Positions 9,910 through 18,413 of a stretch of 64,000 bases of DNA are shown here, one piece after another. A program made the position numbers and the translations under genes. The stretch is taken from the NCBI RefSeq assembly GCF_001704115.1, contig NZ_CP016895.1, positions 62,001 to 126,000 on the forward strand, given 5' to 3'. Position 1 is the first letter of the stretch; each line of letters opens with the position of its first letter. The stretch comes from Acinetobacter larvae. GTDB taxonomy: Bacteria > Pseudomonadota > Gammaproteobacteria > Pseudomonadales > Moraxellaceae. Under the pieces are notes generated by a model. That model made no database searches and was not told the origin of the DNA. It saw only the letters and a list, made by a program, of their open reading frames with translations.

Positions 9910-10368
9910 ATGAGTTTAACCGAATCTTTACGTCCTTTATTTTGGAAAAATTATCCTCTACACGAATTAAATCCTGTGGAGTGGGAAGCTTTATGTGATG
10001 GTTGTGGTTTGTGCTGTTTGGTGAAATTAGAAGATGAAGATACCCATGAGGTTGCTTATACCAAAGTTGCCTGTAAATTATTAGATTGCCAAACTGCACG
10101 TTGTCGTGATTATCCGCATCGTTCACAGCACGTCGCTGATTGTATTACACTGAGCCCTGCGCTATTGAATGAAATCTCTTGGTTACCACCAAGTTGCGCT
10201 TACCGCCGTTTACAAGAGGGTAAAAATTTACCGTCTTGGCATTACCTCAATACTGGTACACGACAAAGCGTTATCCGTGCCAAAAAATCCGCTGCTGGAC
10301 GCTGTATTTCTGAAATAGAAATCGATGAAGAACACATCGAAGATTATATTGTGCGCTGGGTACGTTAA
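9910..10368 (+). CDS. YcgN-family cysteine cluster protein (UPF0260)
   Basis: A 152-residue homologue of E. coli YcgN. The signature is LCDGCGLCCLVKLEDEDT, followed by further conserved Cys in VACKLLDCQTARCRDY and CITLSP and the segment CAYRLLxEGKxLPxWH-like CAYRRLQEGKNLPSWH. The cysteine pattern suggests metal or Fe-S binding, but no function is established. I prefer the ATG at 9910, where family similarity begins. In-frame ATGs at 9892 and 9865 would add a short hydrophobic stretch not seen in the family. It runs toward rarA after 131 bases. Confidence 0.88.
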   Translation: MSLTESLRPLFWKNYPLHELNPVEWEALCDGCGLCCLVKLEDEDTHEVAYTKVACKLLDCQTARCRDYPHRSQHVADCITLSPALLNEISWLPPSCAYRRLQEGKNLPSWHYLNTGTRQSVIRAKKSAAGRCISEIEIDEEHIEDYIVRWVR

Positions 10369-10499
10369 AATACTCATTTTGCATTGTAGCCACTGCAATA
10401 TTGGTCAAAGCTTAGACCCTATAGAATGACCGTATGTGATTTCGTAGTTTTGTACAAATAGGCTACTATAGCCATTCAATGCTGAGCTAAAAGATTTCT

Positions 10500-11768
10500 A
10501 TGTCAGATCATCACATTCCTTTACCTGAACGTCTGCGTCCTCGTGATTTATCCGAGATTATTGGACAAGCCCATTTATTGGGTGAAGATGCGCCTTTAAG
10601 ACAAATGATTGATCAGGGGCATTTGCCTTCAATCATTTTCTGGGGTCCGCCTGGGGTAGGGAAAACCACTATCGCCTTATTATTGGCACAGGCTGTCGAT
10701 CGACCTTTTCTAAGTTTGTCCGCATTAAATACTGGGGTGAAGGAATTAAGAGAGATTATTGCAGAAAGTGGTGATCTGATTAGCCCAGTGGTTTTTATTG
10801 ATGAGATACATCGTTTTAATAAATCACAGCAAGACGCATTATTAAATGCTGTTGAGAAAGGCAAAATTACCTTAATTGGTGCAACTACAGAAAATCCCTC
10901 ATTTGAGGTGAATAGTGCCTTATTGTCACGTTGTCAGGTTTACACTTTAAATGCCTTGGATGGGCAAGCGATTCAAGATCTACTTCATCGTGCATTGCAA
11001 CAAGATGCTTTTCTCAAGCAACGTCATATTTCGATTGATGAGTATGATGCCCTCATTCAGTTTGCGGCAGGTGATGCGCGTAAAGCACTCAATCTATTAG
11101 ATTTAGTCGCCAGTACATTTAGTGAAGATACTGAAAATCATATCGTGGATGCATTGGTTGTTAAAGTCGCACAGCAAAATATTGCACGCTATGACAAATC
11201 AGGTGAGCAGCATTATGACTTGGTTTCGGCTTTTATTAAATCGATCCGAGGTAGCGACCCTGATGCTGCATTATATTGGATGGCGCGTATGTTAAAGGGC
11301 GGTGAAGACCCGGTTTTTATTGCACGTCGTATGTTAATCGCTGCATCGGAAGATATTGGTAATTCTAATCCGAATGCCTTGTTGTTGGCGGGTGAATGTT
11401 TTCGTAGTGTGCAAGTGATTGGTATGCCAGAGTCACGGATTATATTAGGGCAGACGGCTGTATATTTGGCTACCAGCGCCAAAAGTAATAGCACTTATTT
11501 AGCCATCAATAAAGCCATGGCATTGGCTGAAAAAACAGCCAATCTGCCAGTTCCACTGCATCTTAGAAATGCACCCACCAAGTTGATGAAACAACAAGGC
11601 TATGGCATAGATTATCTTTACCCACATGACTATCCTGAGCATTTTGTGAAGCAGGAATATCTGCCACCTGAACTACAGGGAACTAAACTCTATCAGTCTG
11701 CACGCAATAAACGCGAGGTTGAAGGGGAGCGCCTACAACAAAGACGCTGGCAAGATACTCAAAGTTAA
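10500..11768 (+). CDS. rarA: Replication-associated recombination protein A
   Basis: AAA+ ATPase (RarA/MgsA, related to eukaryotic WRNIP1) acting at stalled replication forks. Its 422 residues show Walker A GPPGVGKTT at 49-57 and Walker B VVFIDEIHRFNK with D101. The sensor region GATTENPSFEVNSALLSRC and the C-terminal tetramerisation and lid domain (QGYGIDYLYPHDYPEHFVKQEYLP) are also seen. Length is near the family norm. No strong ribosome site precedes the start. A hairpin at 11778-11809 separates it from the convergent methyltransferase gene. Confidence 0.96.
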   Translation: MSDHHIPLPERLRPRDLSEIIGQAHLLGEDAPLRQMIDQGHLPSIIFWGPPGVGKTTIALLLAQAVDRPFLSLSALNTGVKELREIIAESGDLISPVVFIDEIHRFNKSQQDALLNAVEKGKITLIGATTENPSFEVNSALLSRCQVYTLNALDGQAIQDLLHRALQQDAFLKQRHISIDEYDALIQFAAGDARKALNLLDLVASTFSEDTENHIVDALVVKVAQQNIARYDKSGEQHYDLVSAFIKSIRGSDPDAALYWMARMLKGGEDPVFIARRMLIAASEDIGNSNPNALLLAGECFRSVQVIGMPESRIILGQTAVYLATSAKSNSTYLAINKAMALAEKTANLPVPLHLRNAPTKLMKQQGYGIDYLYPHDYPEHFVKQEYLPPELQGTKLYQSARNKREVEGERLQQRRWQDTQS

Positions 11769-11777
11769 CTCCTCTTC

Positions 11778-11809
11778 GCTCAGCAAGTGAAAATACTCAC
11801 ATGCTGAGC
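11778..11809. terminator. Stem-loop between convergent genes
   Basis: GCTCAGCA (11778-11785) pairs with TGCTGAGC (11802-11809) with a 16-base loop. There is no T run, so it may be a weak terminator or an RNA 3' end protector for rarA or the facing gene. Confidence 0.4.
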
Positions 11810-11826
11810 TGTGTGGTAGCGATCAA

Positions 11827-12627
11827 CTAGGGCTTAACCACACGTGTTGCCAAAAAAGTTGGCAAATAGTGATCGATTACAAAGCGCGGTTGCGGTTGAA
11901 AATCCTCATAAAACCCTTTTAATAAAAATCCAGCATCGAGTTGCCCAGCAATTTGTTGCGTTAAGCTATGCCCAAAAACCAAAGCCTGTTGCTGCTGTAT
12001 TTTTTGCTGTAATTGTGCCTGACTTAGATCTTTAACATCCGCGTAGGGAATTTTATAACGGGCATGAATGATGCCGGCATTAACGTCATCTTGACGGTCA
12101 CCCACAAAAACTACTGGATTATAGAAACTGCTGAGTAAATGCCCAGCAACTTTTAATACGCGAAAACATTCTTGCCATACTGGCATTGGATCAGGAATGT
12201 ATAAGTTTGAAATAGGATGAAAGATCACATCAAACTGTTGATCGTTAAATTGACTGAGATCGCACATATCACCTTGGATGATTTGCAGTTGTAATTGGTC
12301 TCGTGTTGCGACCATTTGATCTTGTGCAAGCTGTTGTAAAGAGGCATCCAGCACAGTGACATCGGCACCTGCCGCAGCCAAAATCGGTGCTTGTTGTCCG
12401 CCACCACTAGCTAGACATAAGATTTTTAAGCCTTTCACTTCATCTAGCCATCCTTTAGGCATAGCATTCGGGGTGAGCTTAACGTGCCATTGTCCCGCAC
12501 GGGCAGCAGCAATGTCAGCTGCACTGACAGCACGTGACCAAGGACAATCTTGCTGTGCCATGTGGTCCCATGCTTGACGATTATGTTCGAGATATGGTGT
12601 TTTCATTGAAGAATTTGAATGTGGCAT
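11827..12627 (-). CDS. Class I SAM-dependent methyltransferase
   Basis: A 266-residue soluble protein with a Rossmann-like methyltransferase fold. Motif I is ILCLASGGGQQAPILAAAGADVTVLDAS (about residues 69-96); motif II follows as QFDVIFHPISNLYI, and post-motif VLKVAGHLLSSFYNP is typical of the Methyltransf_11 type. The substrate is not evident. Two starts are possible: ATG at 12627 or an in-frame ATG at 12606 (MKTPYLEHNRQAWD), which is where family similarity usually begins. Neither has a strong ribosome site. Confidence 0.9.
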   Translation of the reverse strand: MPHSNSSMKTPYLEHNRQAWDHMAQQDCPWSRAVSAADIAAARAGQWHVKLTPNAMPKGWLDEVKGLKILCLASGGGQQAPILAAAGADVTVLDASLQQLAQDQMVATRDQLQLQIIQGDMCDLSQFNDQQFDVIFHPISNLYIPDPMPVWQECFRVLKVAGHLLSSFYNPVVFVGDRQDDVNAGIIHARYKIPYADVKDLSQAQLQQKIQQQQALVFGHSLTQQIAGQLDAGFLLKGFYEDFQPQPRFVIDHYLPTFLATRVVKP

Positions 12628-12985
12628 ATGAAATACTCGTTAGCAATACGGGTAGCCGAAAGCTTATTCTTTTGATGACGCTCTGTTTGATGGTGCTCTG
12701 TAATGAATAGGATGAACAGCAATAACATGCATGCAAATTTCTGAGCATTCGGCTGAGAAAATGAATAACCACGGTGGGGCTATTTATGCAGCGTTGTTCA
12801 TGAGCTGTATGGTCCTATGATGAAATGAAAAAAATAAAGCAGATATTATCTAATCGTTTTGTGCTGATATAACATGTGTAGAGATATTCTACTCAGTTAT
12901 ATACGTTACTATGCGTAGGATAACTTATTTTTTATACTCTATAAAGTAAATTGACGATGTATTTCTTACGACTAGCCTAGGTCTA
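12628..12985. other. Intergenic region without recognised gene
   Basis: AT-rich sequence between the methyltransferase start and the end of the racemase pseudogene. I see no credible coding frame, hairpin with a T run or repeat here. Because the methyltransferase reads left from 12627, its promoter should lie in this stretch. Confidence 0.5.
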
Positions 12986-13290
12986 TTATTCTTGTGCTAA
13001 AGCAAAATCAACGGCGGCATCGGCATGAATGATCGTGGTATCAAATAAGGGAACTGAAAAGGCAATATAAATAATATCGTGCACGATTTTACGTTGTGTA
13101 GCATCTGGGGTAATCACGGAAATACCTTGCTCAAGCAGGCGGTTTTTATAAAAATCTTGTTCCATGGTAAAAGCTGTACCTAATAATCCAACTTTCTGAA
13201 TGGTATGCTGTTGAATGGTCTGTGCGGTACTATCTGCAATATGTAGAAAGGGAATCGAAAGCGCTTGTTGAATCGTATCTGAGACTTTAT
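12986..13290 (-). pseudogene. 3' part of disrupted aspartate/glutamate racemase
   Basis: Reading left from 13290 the frame gives KVSDTIQQALSIPFLHIADS, then KVGLLGTAFTMEQDFYKNRL, RKIVHDIIY, and ends SVPLFDTTIIHADAAVDFAL plus AQE and a TAA stop. This is the C-terminal half of an amino-acid racemase of the YgeA/aspartate racemase family. About 45 codons expected between HDIIY and SVPLFDTT, including the second catalytic Cys (GCTE motif), are missing in frame. The N-terminal side stops at TTTAT (13286-13290), exactly where the IS605-type element begins; the first catalytic Cys would have been just upstream of the HKV codons at this point. The gene cannot make an active enzyme. Confidence 0.88.
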
Positions 13291-13339
13291 CCTTTGGAGC
13301 GTAAAACCTCGGGGTTTAGCCCGAGGATATAAGCGACTG

Positions 13340-13547
13340 GCGTAAGCCATTCGTGTGTAGTGTGGTGTTTGCTGTTGTTGGATGTATTGTTTAATCATCT
13401 TAATTGGCGCACCGCCACATGATGCAGTAAAGTAGCTAGGCGACCACAGAGCATTTCCCCATAGCTTGTTTTAATTTCAGGGTGTTTGATTCTTAGAATG
13501 CGACTGGAAGCACCCTTTAAACTATTCACTAAGCTAGAAATTACTAT
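13340..13547 (-). pseudogene. Remnant of IS200/IS605 Y1 transposase tnpA
   Basis: Reading left, one frame gives VNSLKGASSRILRIKHPEIK. After a frameshift near 13470 another frame gives LWGNALWSPSYF, then GGAPIKMIKQYIQQQQ. These are the C-terminal third of TnpA, including the helix with the catalytic Tyr (in KQYIQQQ). The N-terminal HUH domain is absent, and a stop lies just upstream at 13548-13550. It is divergent from tnpB, as in IS605-type elements. Truncation plus frameshift make it clearly non-functional. Confidence 0.82.
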
Positions 13548-13581
13548 TTACTGTTAGCCATAGACCCAATATATTTTAAGT

Positions 13582-14640
13582 ATGAAGACACTTAAATTAC
13601 GCATAAAAGATAAACATTGTAAGATGCTAGACCAACTAGCATTAGAGGTGAACTTTGTCTGGAATTATGTCAATGATTTGTGCTTCAAGCATCTACAGCG
13701 AAAACAACAATTCTTTTCGGCATACGATATAGCAAAATATACCAAAGGTGCATCCAAAGAATGCAACTTGCACAGCCAAACCATACAGGCAGTTACAGAA
13801 GAATTAGTGACAAGGCGCAAGCAATTCAAGAAAGCAAAATTAAAATGGCGTGTCAGCAATAAAAAATCAGCTAGACGCTCTTTAGGATGGATACCCTTCA
13901 AGAAAGTCGCAATTAAATATGCTGATGGCTATGTTCAATATGCTAAGCATCAATTCAAACTATGGGACAGCTACGGATTAAGCAAATACAATGTTAAAAC
14001 AGGATCATTTGTAGAGGACAGCCGCGGACGTTGGTACGTTTGCCTTGTGGTTGATTCCATTAAAACTGAGAAAACCACCGCTAAAACCGCAATTGGCATA
14101 GATTTAGGTTTAAAAGATTTAGCGACTTGTTCAGATGGCGTAAAGCTGAAAGCCCCTAAAATCTATCGGCAATATGAACACAAACTTGGCATTGCTCAAC
14201 GAGCAAGAAATAAGAAACGTCTTAGAGCGCTTCACGCCAAGATTAAAAATATCCGTCAAAACATGCTGCATCAATTTAGCCGTAAATTGGTTAATGAACA
14301 TGCAGCGATCTTTGTTGGCAATGTGAATGCCAAAGCATTAGCACAGACTAGATTAGCGAAGTCTGTGCTGGATGCAAGTTGGTCAACATTAAGAACTATG
14401 CTCAAGTATAAATGCGAGAACGCAGGAGTATGGTATGAAGAAGTCAATGAAGCCTATACCACCCAAACTTGCTCGTGCTGTGGTTCACGCTGCAGTAGTC
14501 CGAAAGGTAGAGCAGGACTTGGAATAAGAGAATGGCAGTGTCGTGAGTGTGGTAGCTCATGGGATCGGGATGTAAATTCCGCACTGAATATTCTTGCGCT
14601 CGGGCATGAGCGTCTCGCAGGAGGAATCACCGTCCTTTAA
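13582..14640 (+). CDS. tnpB: TnpB, RNA-guided nuclease-like IS605 accessory protein
   Basis: Full-length 352-residue TnpB. TnpB proteins are RuvC-type nucleases guided by an RNA made from the element's right end. Seen here are the N-terminal helix-turn region, RuvC-I GIDLGLKDLA with D174, RuvC-III WDRDVNSALN with D328 and D330, and a four-Cys zinc finger (C297, C300, C320, C323). At the RuvC-II site, where most TnpBs have Glu (IVIEDL-like), this protein has IFVGNVNA (G246 N247). Conserved acidic residues instead occur in YEEVNEAYTTQ (286, 287, 290). This pattern occurs in a widespread TnpB clade and recalls the rearranged catalytic site reported for Fanzor-like relatives. The reading frame has no damage, in contrast to the ruined tnpA. 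Confidence 0.95.
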   Translation: MKTLKLRIKDKHCKMLDQLALEVNFVWNYVNDLCFKHLQRKQQFFSAYDIAKYTKGASKECNLHSQTIQAVTEELVTRRKQFKKAKLKWRVSNKKSARRSLGWIPFKKVAIKYADGYVQYAKHQFKLWDSYGLSKYNVKTGSFVEDSRGRWYVCLVVDSIKTEKTTAKTAIGIDLGLKDLATCSDGVKLKAPKIYRQYEHKLGIAQRARNKKRLRALHAKIKNIRQNMLHQFSRKLVNEHAAIFVGNVNAKALAQTRLAKSVLDASWSTLRTMLKYKCENAGVWYEEVNEAYTTQTCSCCGSRCSSPKGRAGLGIREWQCRECGSSWDRDVNSALNILALGHERLAGGITVL

Positions 14641-14658
14641 GGTCGGAGAGGATGTCAA
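14630..14658 (+). ncRNA. Predicted 3' end of the TnpB guide RNA scaffold (reRNA/omega RNA)
   Basis: In studied TnpB systems the guide RNA scaffold overlaps the 3' end of tnpB and ends at the right-end boundary, with the guide read from the flank. Here the terminal hairpin and GATGTCAA would form the scaffold end. The guide would begin at 14659 in the left-over 5' racemase fragment. The 5' limit of the RNA lies inside tnpB and cannot be set from sequence alone. Confidence 0.45.
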
Positions 14659-14725
14659 TGATGTATTGATAATATAAATCTGTTGATTCCCAACTCATGC
14701 CACCAAGCAAGCCGATGCTTTTCAT
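14659..14725 (-). pseudogene. 5' part of disrupted aspartate/glutamate racemase
   Basis: Reading left from an ATG at 14725 the frame gives MKSIGLLGGMSWESTDLYYQ and then Y-I before meeting the right end of the IS605-type element. This is the unmistakable N terminus of the YgeA/aspartate racemase family. Only about 22 codons survive. The next racemase codons present on the far side of the element correspond to about residue 88 of the family, so roughly 65 codons are missing. Confidence 0.88.
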
Positions 14726-14877
14726 TCTACAGATCCCCATATTTGCAATGGTTTAAAATAGCATAGATCGTGCGCAATATTCTCATTGACTGGTATAAAC
14801 ACGCGGCTCCTAAACAAGCAACCAGTATAGAATGAACCCTATGATGCTGTTTGCTAATAAAGTGTAATGCCTATATA

Positions 14878-14915
14878 AACAAAAACCCCTCAGTTGCGAT
14901 CACGCCACTGAGGGG
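14878..14915 (-). terminator. Intrinsic terminator of dnaK
   Basis: On the minus strand CCCCTCAGT pairs with ACTGAGGGG (14886-14894 and 14907-14915), followed by a T run at 14885-14881. It sits 28 bases after the dnaK stop. Confidence 0.85.
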
Positions 14916-14942
14916 GATAAGACTTAATTTTAAACGCAAGTC

Positions 14943-16883
14943 TTATTTTTTATCATCTTTAACTTCGGTGAATTCAGCATCAACCACGCCATCATCCGCT
15001 TTTTGACCAGCAGCATCACCACCTTGGAATGCATTTGGATCAAAACCTTCAGCACCACCCGCTTGTTGTGCTTGTTCATAAGCACGTTGGGTGATTGGCA
15101 TCAAGATGTTTTGTAATGCTTCAGTTTTTGCTTTGATTTCATCAGCATCGTTGTTTTTCGCAGCAGCTTCTAGTTCAGAAACCGCGCTATCAACCGCCGC
15201 TTTTTCATCATCAGTGACTTTGTCACCAAGATCTTTAACGGCTTTTTGTGCACTTGAAATTAATGCATCTGCTTCATTACGCGCTTTGGCAAGTTCTTCA
15301 AACTTACGGTCTTCTTCTGCATTCGCTTCAGCATCTTTGATCATTGCATCGATTTCAGCATCTGAAAGACCTGAGTTTGCTTTGATCTGGATAGATTGTT
15401 CTTTGCCTGTGCTCTTGTCTTTTGCAGAAACTTTCAAGATACCATCAGCGTTGATGTCAAATGATACTTCAATTTGTGGCATGCCACGTGGTGCTGGTGG
15501 AATGTCGCCTAATTGGAAGTTACCCAACAATTTGTTTTGTTGAGCCATTTTACGTTCGCCTTGGTAAACAGAAATGTCTACAGCAGGTTGGTTGTCTGCA
15601 GCAGTTGAGAACACTTGAGATTTCTTCGCAGGAATCGTGGTGTTTTTCTCAATGATTGGAGTTAATACACCGCCCATTGTTTCAATACCAAGTGTTAATG
15701 GTGTAACGTCTAATAATAGAACGTCATTTTTGTCACCAGAAAGTACCGCACCTTGGATCGCAGCACCAATCGCTACAGCTTCATCAGGGTTTACATCTTT
15801 ACGTGGTTCCTTACCGAAGAATTCTTGTACTTTTTGTTGTACAAGCGGCATACGAGATTGACCACCTACCAAGATTACATCAGAAATATCAGAAGTGCTT
15901 AAGCCAGCATCTTTTAATGCGATACGGCATGGTTCAATGGTACGAGCCACAAGATCAGCAACTAAACCTTCTAATTTTGCACGTGTTACGTTGATCACTA
16001 AGTGTTTAGGACCAGACGCATCAGCAGTGATGTATGGCAAGTTAATTTCTGTTGAATTCGAAGAAGACAACTCAATTTTAGCTTTTTCTGCAGCTTCTTT
16101 TAAACGTTGCAATGCAAGTGGATCATTTTTAAGGTCGAAGTTTTGTTCTTTCTTGAACTCATCTACCAAGTATTCGATCAGCGCATTGTCAAAGTCTTCA
16201 CCACCGAGGAAGGTATCACCATTGGTAGACAATACTTCAATTTGTTGATCGCCATCTAAGTCAGCAATTTCAATGATTGATACGTCAAAAGTACCACCAC
16301 CTAAGTCATAGACTGCAACTTTACGATCGCCTTCTTTTTTATCCATACCAAATGCAAGTGCAGCAGCAGTTGGCTCGTTGATAATACGTTTTACATCTAG
16401 ACCCGCAATTTTACCAGCATCTTTCGTTGCTTGGCGTTGCGCATCGTTAAAGTATGCAGGTACGGTAACCACAGCTTCGGTAACAGTTTCACCTAAATAG
16501 TCTTCAGCAGTTTTTTTCATCTTTTTCAAGATATCTGCAGAAACTTGTTGTGGTGCAAGTTTTTTGTCGTTTACTTCTACCCAAGCATCACCGTTGTCAG
16601 CTTTGATAATTTTATAAGGTACAAGACCGATGTCTTTTTGTACCGCGCCATCTTCGTAACGACGACCAATCAAACGTTTGATTGCAAATAATGTATTTTT
16701 AGGGTTGGTTACTGCTTGACGTTTTGCAGATTGACCCACCAAAGTTTCACCATCTTTATACGCCACGATTGATGGTGTTGTGCGAGCACCTTCAGCGTTT
16801 TCAATTACTTTTACTTTATCGCCTTCAAGTACAGCAACGCATGAGTTTGTTGTACCTAAATCTATACCAATGATTTTAGCCAT
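14943..16883 (-). CDS. dnaK: Chaperone protein DnaK (Hsp70)
   Basis: ATP-dependent Hsp70 that binds exposed hydrophobic segments of clients and works with DnaJ and GrpE. Its 646 residues start [20 protein letters not shown], the phosphate-1 loop of the actin-like ATPase domain. [27 protein letters not shown] and [14 protein letters not shown] follow, then the substrate-binding domain (from about 390) and a C-terminal lid ending in an acidic tail. A ribosome site GAGGAAA precedes the ATG. It lies 119 bases downstream of grpE and appears to have its own sigma-32-like promoter in that gap. Confidence 0.99.
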   Translation of the reverse strand: MAKIIGIDLGTTNSCVAVLEGDKVKVIENAEGARTTPSIVAYKDGETLVGQSAKRQAVTNPKNTLFAIKRLIGRRYEDGAVQKDIGLVPYKIIKADNGDAWVEVNDKKLAPQQVSADILKKMKKTAEDYLGETVTEAVVTVPAYFNDAQRQATKDAGKIAGLDVKRIINEPTAAALAFGMDKKEGDRKVAVYDLGGGTFDVSIIEIADLDGDQQIEVLSTNGDTFLGGEDFDNALIEYLVDEFKKEQNFDLKNDPLALQRLKEAAEKAKIELSSSNSTEINLPYITADASGPKHLVINVTRAKLEGLVADLVARTIEPCRIALKDAGLSTSDISDVILVGGQSRMPLVQQKVQEFFGKEPRKDVNPDEAVAIGAAIQGAVLSGDKNDVLLLDVTPLTLGIETMGGVLTPIIEKNTTIPAKKSQVFSTAADNQPAVDISVYQGERKMAQQNKLLGNFQLGDIPPAPRGMPQIEVSFDINADGILKVSAKDKSTGKEQSIQIKANSGLSDAEIDAMIKDAEANAEEDRKFEELAKARNEADALISSAQKAVKDLGDKVTDDEKAAVDSAVSELEAAAKNNDADEIKAKTEALQNILMPITQRAYEQAQQAGGAEGFDPNAFQGGDAAGQKADDGVVDAEFTEVKDDKK

Positions 16884-16931
16884 TAAGTTATTTCCTCAAA
16901 TTTTTTTGCAGTGATTTATGCTTGTTATCCG

Positions 16932-16959
16932 ATATGAGAGCCATCCAAAATTTTTCAAG
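16932..16959 (-). promoter_or_regulatory. Sigma-32-like promoter between grpE and dnaK
   Basis: On the minus strand CTTGAAA (16959-16953) is followed after 13 bases by TCTCATAT (16939-16932). The -35 half matches the heat-shock consensus exactly; the -10 half matches CCCCATNT in part. It lies about 50 bases before the dnaK ATG. Confidence 0.6.
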
Positions 16960-17002
16960 AGTATCTATAAAAATTTTTTCAGAATTTCTCACCAAAGACA
17001 GA

Positions 17003-17551
17003 CTATTGACCTACCATAACCATTGCAGGACGAAGTAGACGACCTGATAAAGTGTAGCCTTTTTGCAAAACTTGACTGATTTCACCAGCTTTTGCAGATG
17101 GGTCTATACCCACTGCTTGGTGCCATTCAGCATTAAAACCATTTTCGGTATCGACCACGACAACCTCAAATTTTTCTAAGGTTGAAAGGAGTGATTTGTG
17201 TGTCAATTTCACCCCTTCAAGCACAGGGTTTTCTTCATCACCAGCTGCTTGAATTGCTCGCTCTAAATTGTCGACTGTTTCTAAAAGTTGTTTGGCAAAC
17301 TTTTCTAGAGCAAATTTTTTCGCACTATCTGCTTCACGTTCTAAACGCTCTTTGCTCTTTTCTGCCTCGTATTTGGCATTGGCAGCAACTGCTTTTTCAT
17401 ATTTTAGGCTTTCTTCAAGTTTAGCGATGTGTGCTTGTAACTCTTCAATAGAAACTTCACTCGGTGCTTCTGCATCTGCAAGATTCTGATCGTTCTCAAT
17501 CTCAGCCTGTTGCTGCAGATCTTGAGCTGGTTCGTTATGCTCATTCGCCAT
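17003..17551 (-). CDS. grpE: Nucleotide exchange factor GrpE
   Basis: Dimeric factor that releases ADP from DnaK. From the ATG at 17551 ([15 protein letters not shown]) the protein has 182 residues. A disordered acidic N terminus leads into a long coiled-coil helix (about 30-95), then the C-terminal beta domain with VDNLERAI, ending in the family motif [17 protein letters not shown]. The frame also allows an ATG at 17584, adding 11 basic residues ([11 protein letters not shown]). Both starts have a ribosome-site-like sequence, but the shorter form matches the usual N terminus in relatives. Upstream is a sigma-32-like promoter at 17663-17689. Confidence 0.95.
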   Translation of the reverse strand: MANEHNEPAQDLQQQAEIENDQNLADAEAPSEVSIEELQAHIAKLEESLKYEKAVAANAKYEAEKSKERLEREADSAKKFALEKFAKQLLETVDNLERAIQAAGDEENPVLEGVKLTHKSLLSTLEKFEVVVVDTENGFNAEWHQAVGIDPSAKAGEISQVLQKGYTLSGRLLRPAMVMVGQ

Positions 17552-17584
17552 GGATGATCTCCGCTTAAATGGGTTCTTAAACAT

Positions 17585-18120
17585 GTACAGTCCTTTTCAA
17601 GGCTTCAGTTTTACTGGGAATTGCTGAACTGCCATGACTTGTAATTTATGAATATTTATGAAGTGTGGGCATACCCTTTAAAATTCAAGTTATTTGCTGA
17701 ATTATTTAAGAAATAATGTGAATTTCCAGCAAAATAATCATCCTTAAACAATTTTCTGCCTTCCAACAATTCTCTATAAGCTATATTGCAAAACTCTTGC
17801 GATATAGCTCTGATTTGTAATCAAGTATATTTGAATTGTTGTTTTCTAAGCGTTAAATATTAAAAATAACCCGTTGAACAGGGGGCTATGGGTCGCTCAA
17901 TATTGGGCTAAAGTAGATAAACAATTAAAAAACAATAAGATGAAGTTATGTGACTAATCACTTTTTTTACAAAATAACCTGTTGAATTTAAACAAACATG
18001 GTATATGGCAACTTGTGGCTGTAAAAATCGCTACTGAGTAGGGATGATAAATCTTGCGACTCGGGAAAAGATAGATAGTTCTGAGAGATCAGTGTTTCTT
18101 TTAATATGAAGGATAGATGA
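17585..18120. other. Long divergent intergenic region between grpE and a lipoprotein gene
   Basis: It holds the heat-shock promoter of grpE on the minus strand at 17663-17689 and, at the right edge, the ribosome site (AAGGA) of the lipoprotein gene. The rest is AT-rich without a convincing reading frame or T-run hairpin. Confidence 0.5.
17663..17689 (-). promoter_or_regulatory. Sigma-32-like promoter of grpE
   Basis: On the minus strand CTTGAA (17689-17684) is followed after 14 bases by CCCACAC (17669-17663). This resembles the sigma-32 consensus in sequence and spacing and points at grpE about 110 bases downstream. Confidence 0.6.
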
Positions 18121-18384
18121 ATGAAGAAAGTTATTTCCCTCGCGCTCTTGTCTACAGGGCTTTTTCTAATTATTGGCTGTAGTTCACATCCCACCACAGA
18201 TTCTGTTGACTCAACATCTGTGCCGACCGTACAGCGTTCTCTCGAAGAACCGACTCCACAAGCAGATAGTGGTTTACCAGCCTCAATACAATCAGAAGCG
18301 CCAGTTGTTACACCAGTACCCGCAACTGAAGAACAACCCGCGGTTATTCTAGAACAACCTGCAACTGAAGATACCGTACAATAA
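18121..18384 (+). CDS. Small Pro/Glu-rich lipoprotein
   Basis: The 87-residue product has a signal peptide MKKVISLALLSTGLFLIIGC whose lipobox makes Cys20 the lipidated residue. The residues after it are Ser-Ser, favouring the outer membrane. The mature 67 residues are low-complexity, rich in Pro, Glu, Thr and Val, and probably unstructured, like a periplasmic spacer. No family is recognised. AAGGA 8 bases upstream supports the start, and a 32-base perfect palindrome follows the stop, marking a single-gene unit. Confidence 0.78.
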   Translation: MKKVISLALLSTGLFLIIGCSSHPTTDSVDSTSVPTVQRSLEEPTPQADSGLPASIQSEAPVVTPVPATEEQPAVILEQPATEDTVQ

Positions 18385-18413
18385 TGAATTGAATAAAGAT
18401 GATCCCATGTGAG

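Larger units (their letters stand above)
13291..14658 (+). mobile_element. IS605-type element with intact tnpB and decayed tnpA
   Basis: The left end follows TTTAT in the racemase gene and has a subterminal hairpin (CCTCGGG 13307-13313 with CCCGAGG 13320-13326, loop GTTTAG). The right end has a second hairpin with an internal T-T mismatch (14630-14646), overlapping the tnpB stop, and ends at GATGTCAA (14658). These features match IS200/IS605 elements, which insert next to a short fixed motif without target duplication. Inside are a rightward tnpB and a divergent remnant of tnpA. With no working TnpA the copy should not move by itself. The ends were inferred from the flanking racemase reading frame and family-like hairpins. 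Confidence 0.85.

Noticed and set aside
15091..16248. Long rightward open frames antisense to dnaK
   Set aside because: They mirror the codon bias of dnaK on the other strand and lack ribosome sites and homology-like motifs.
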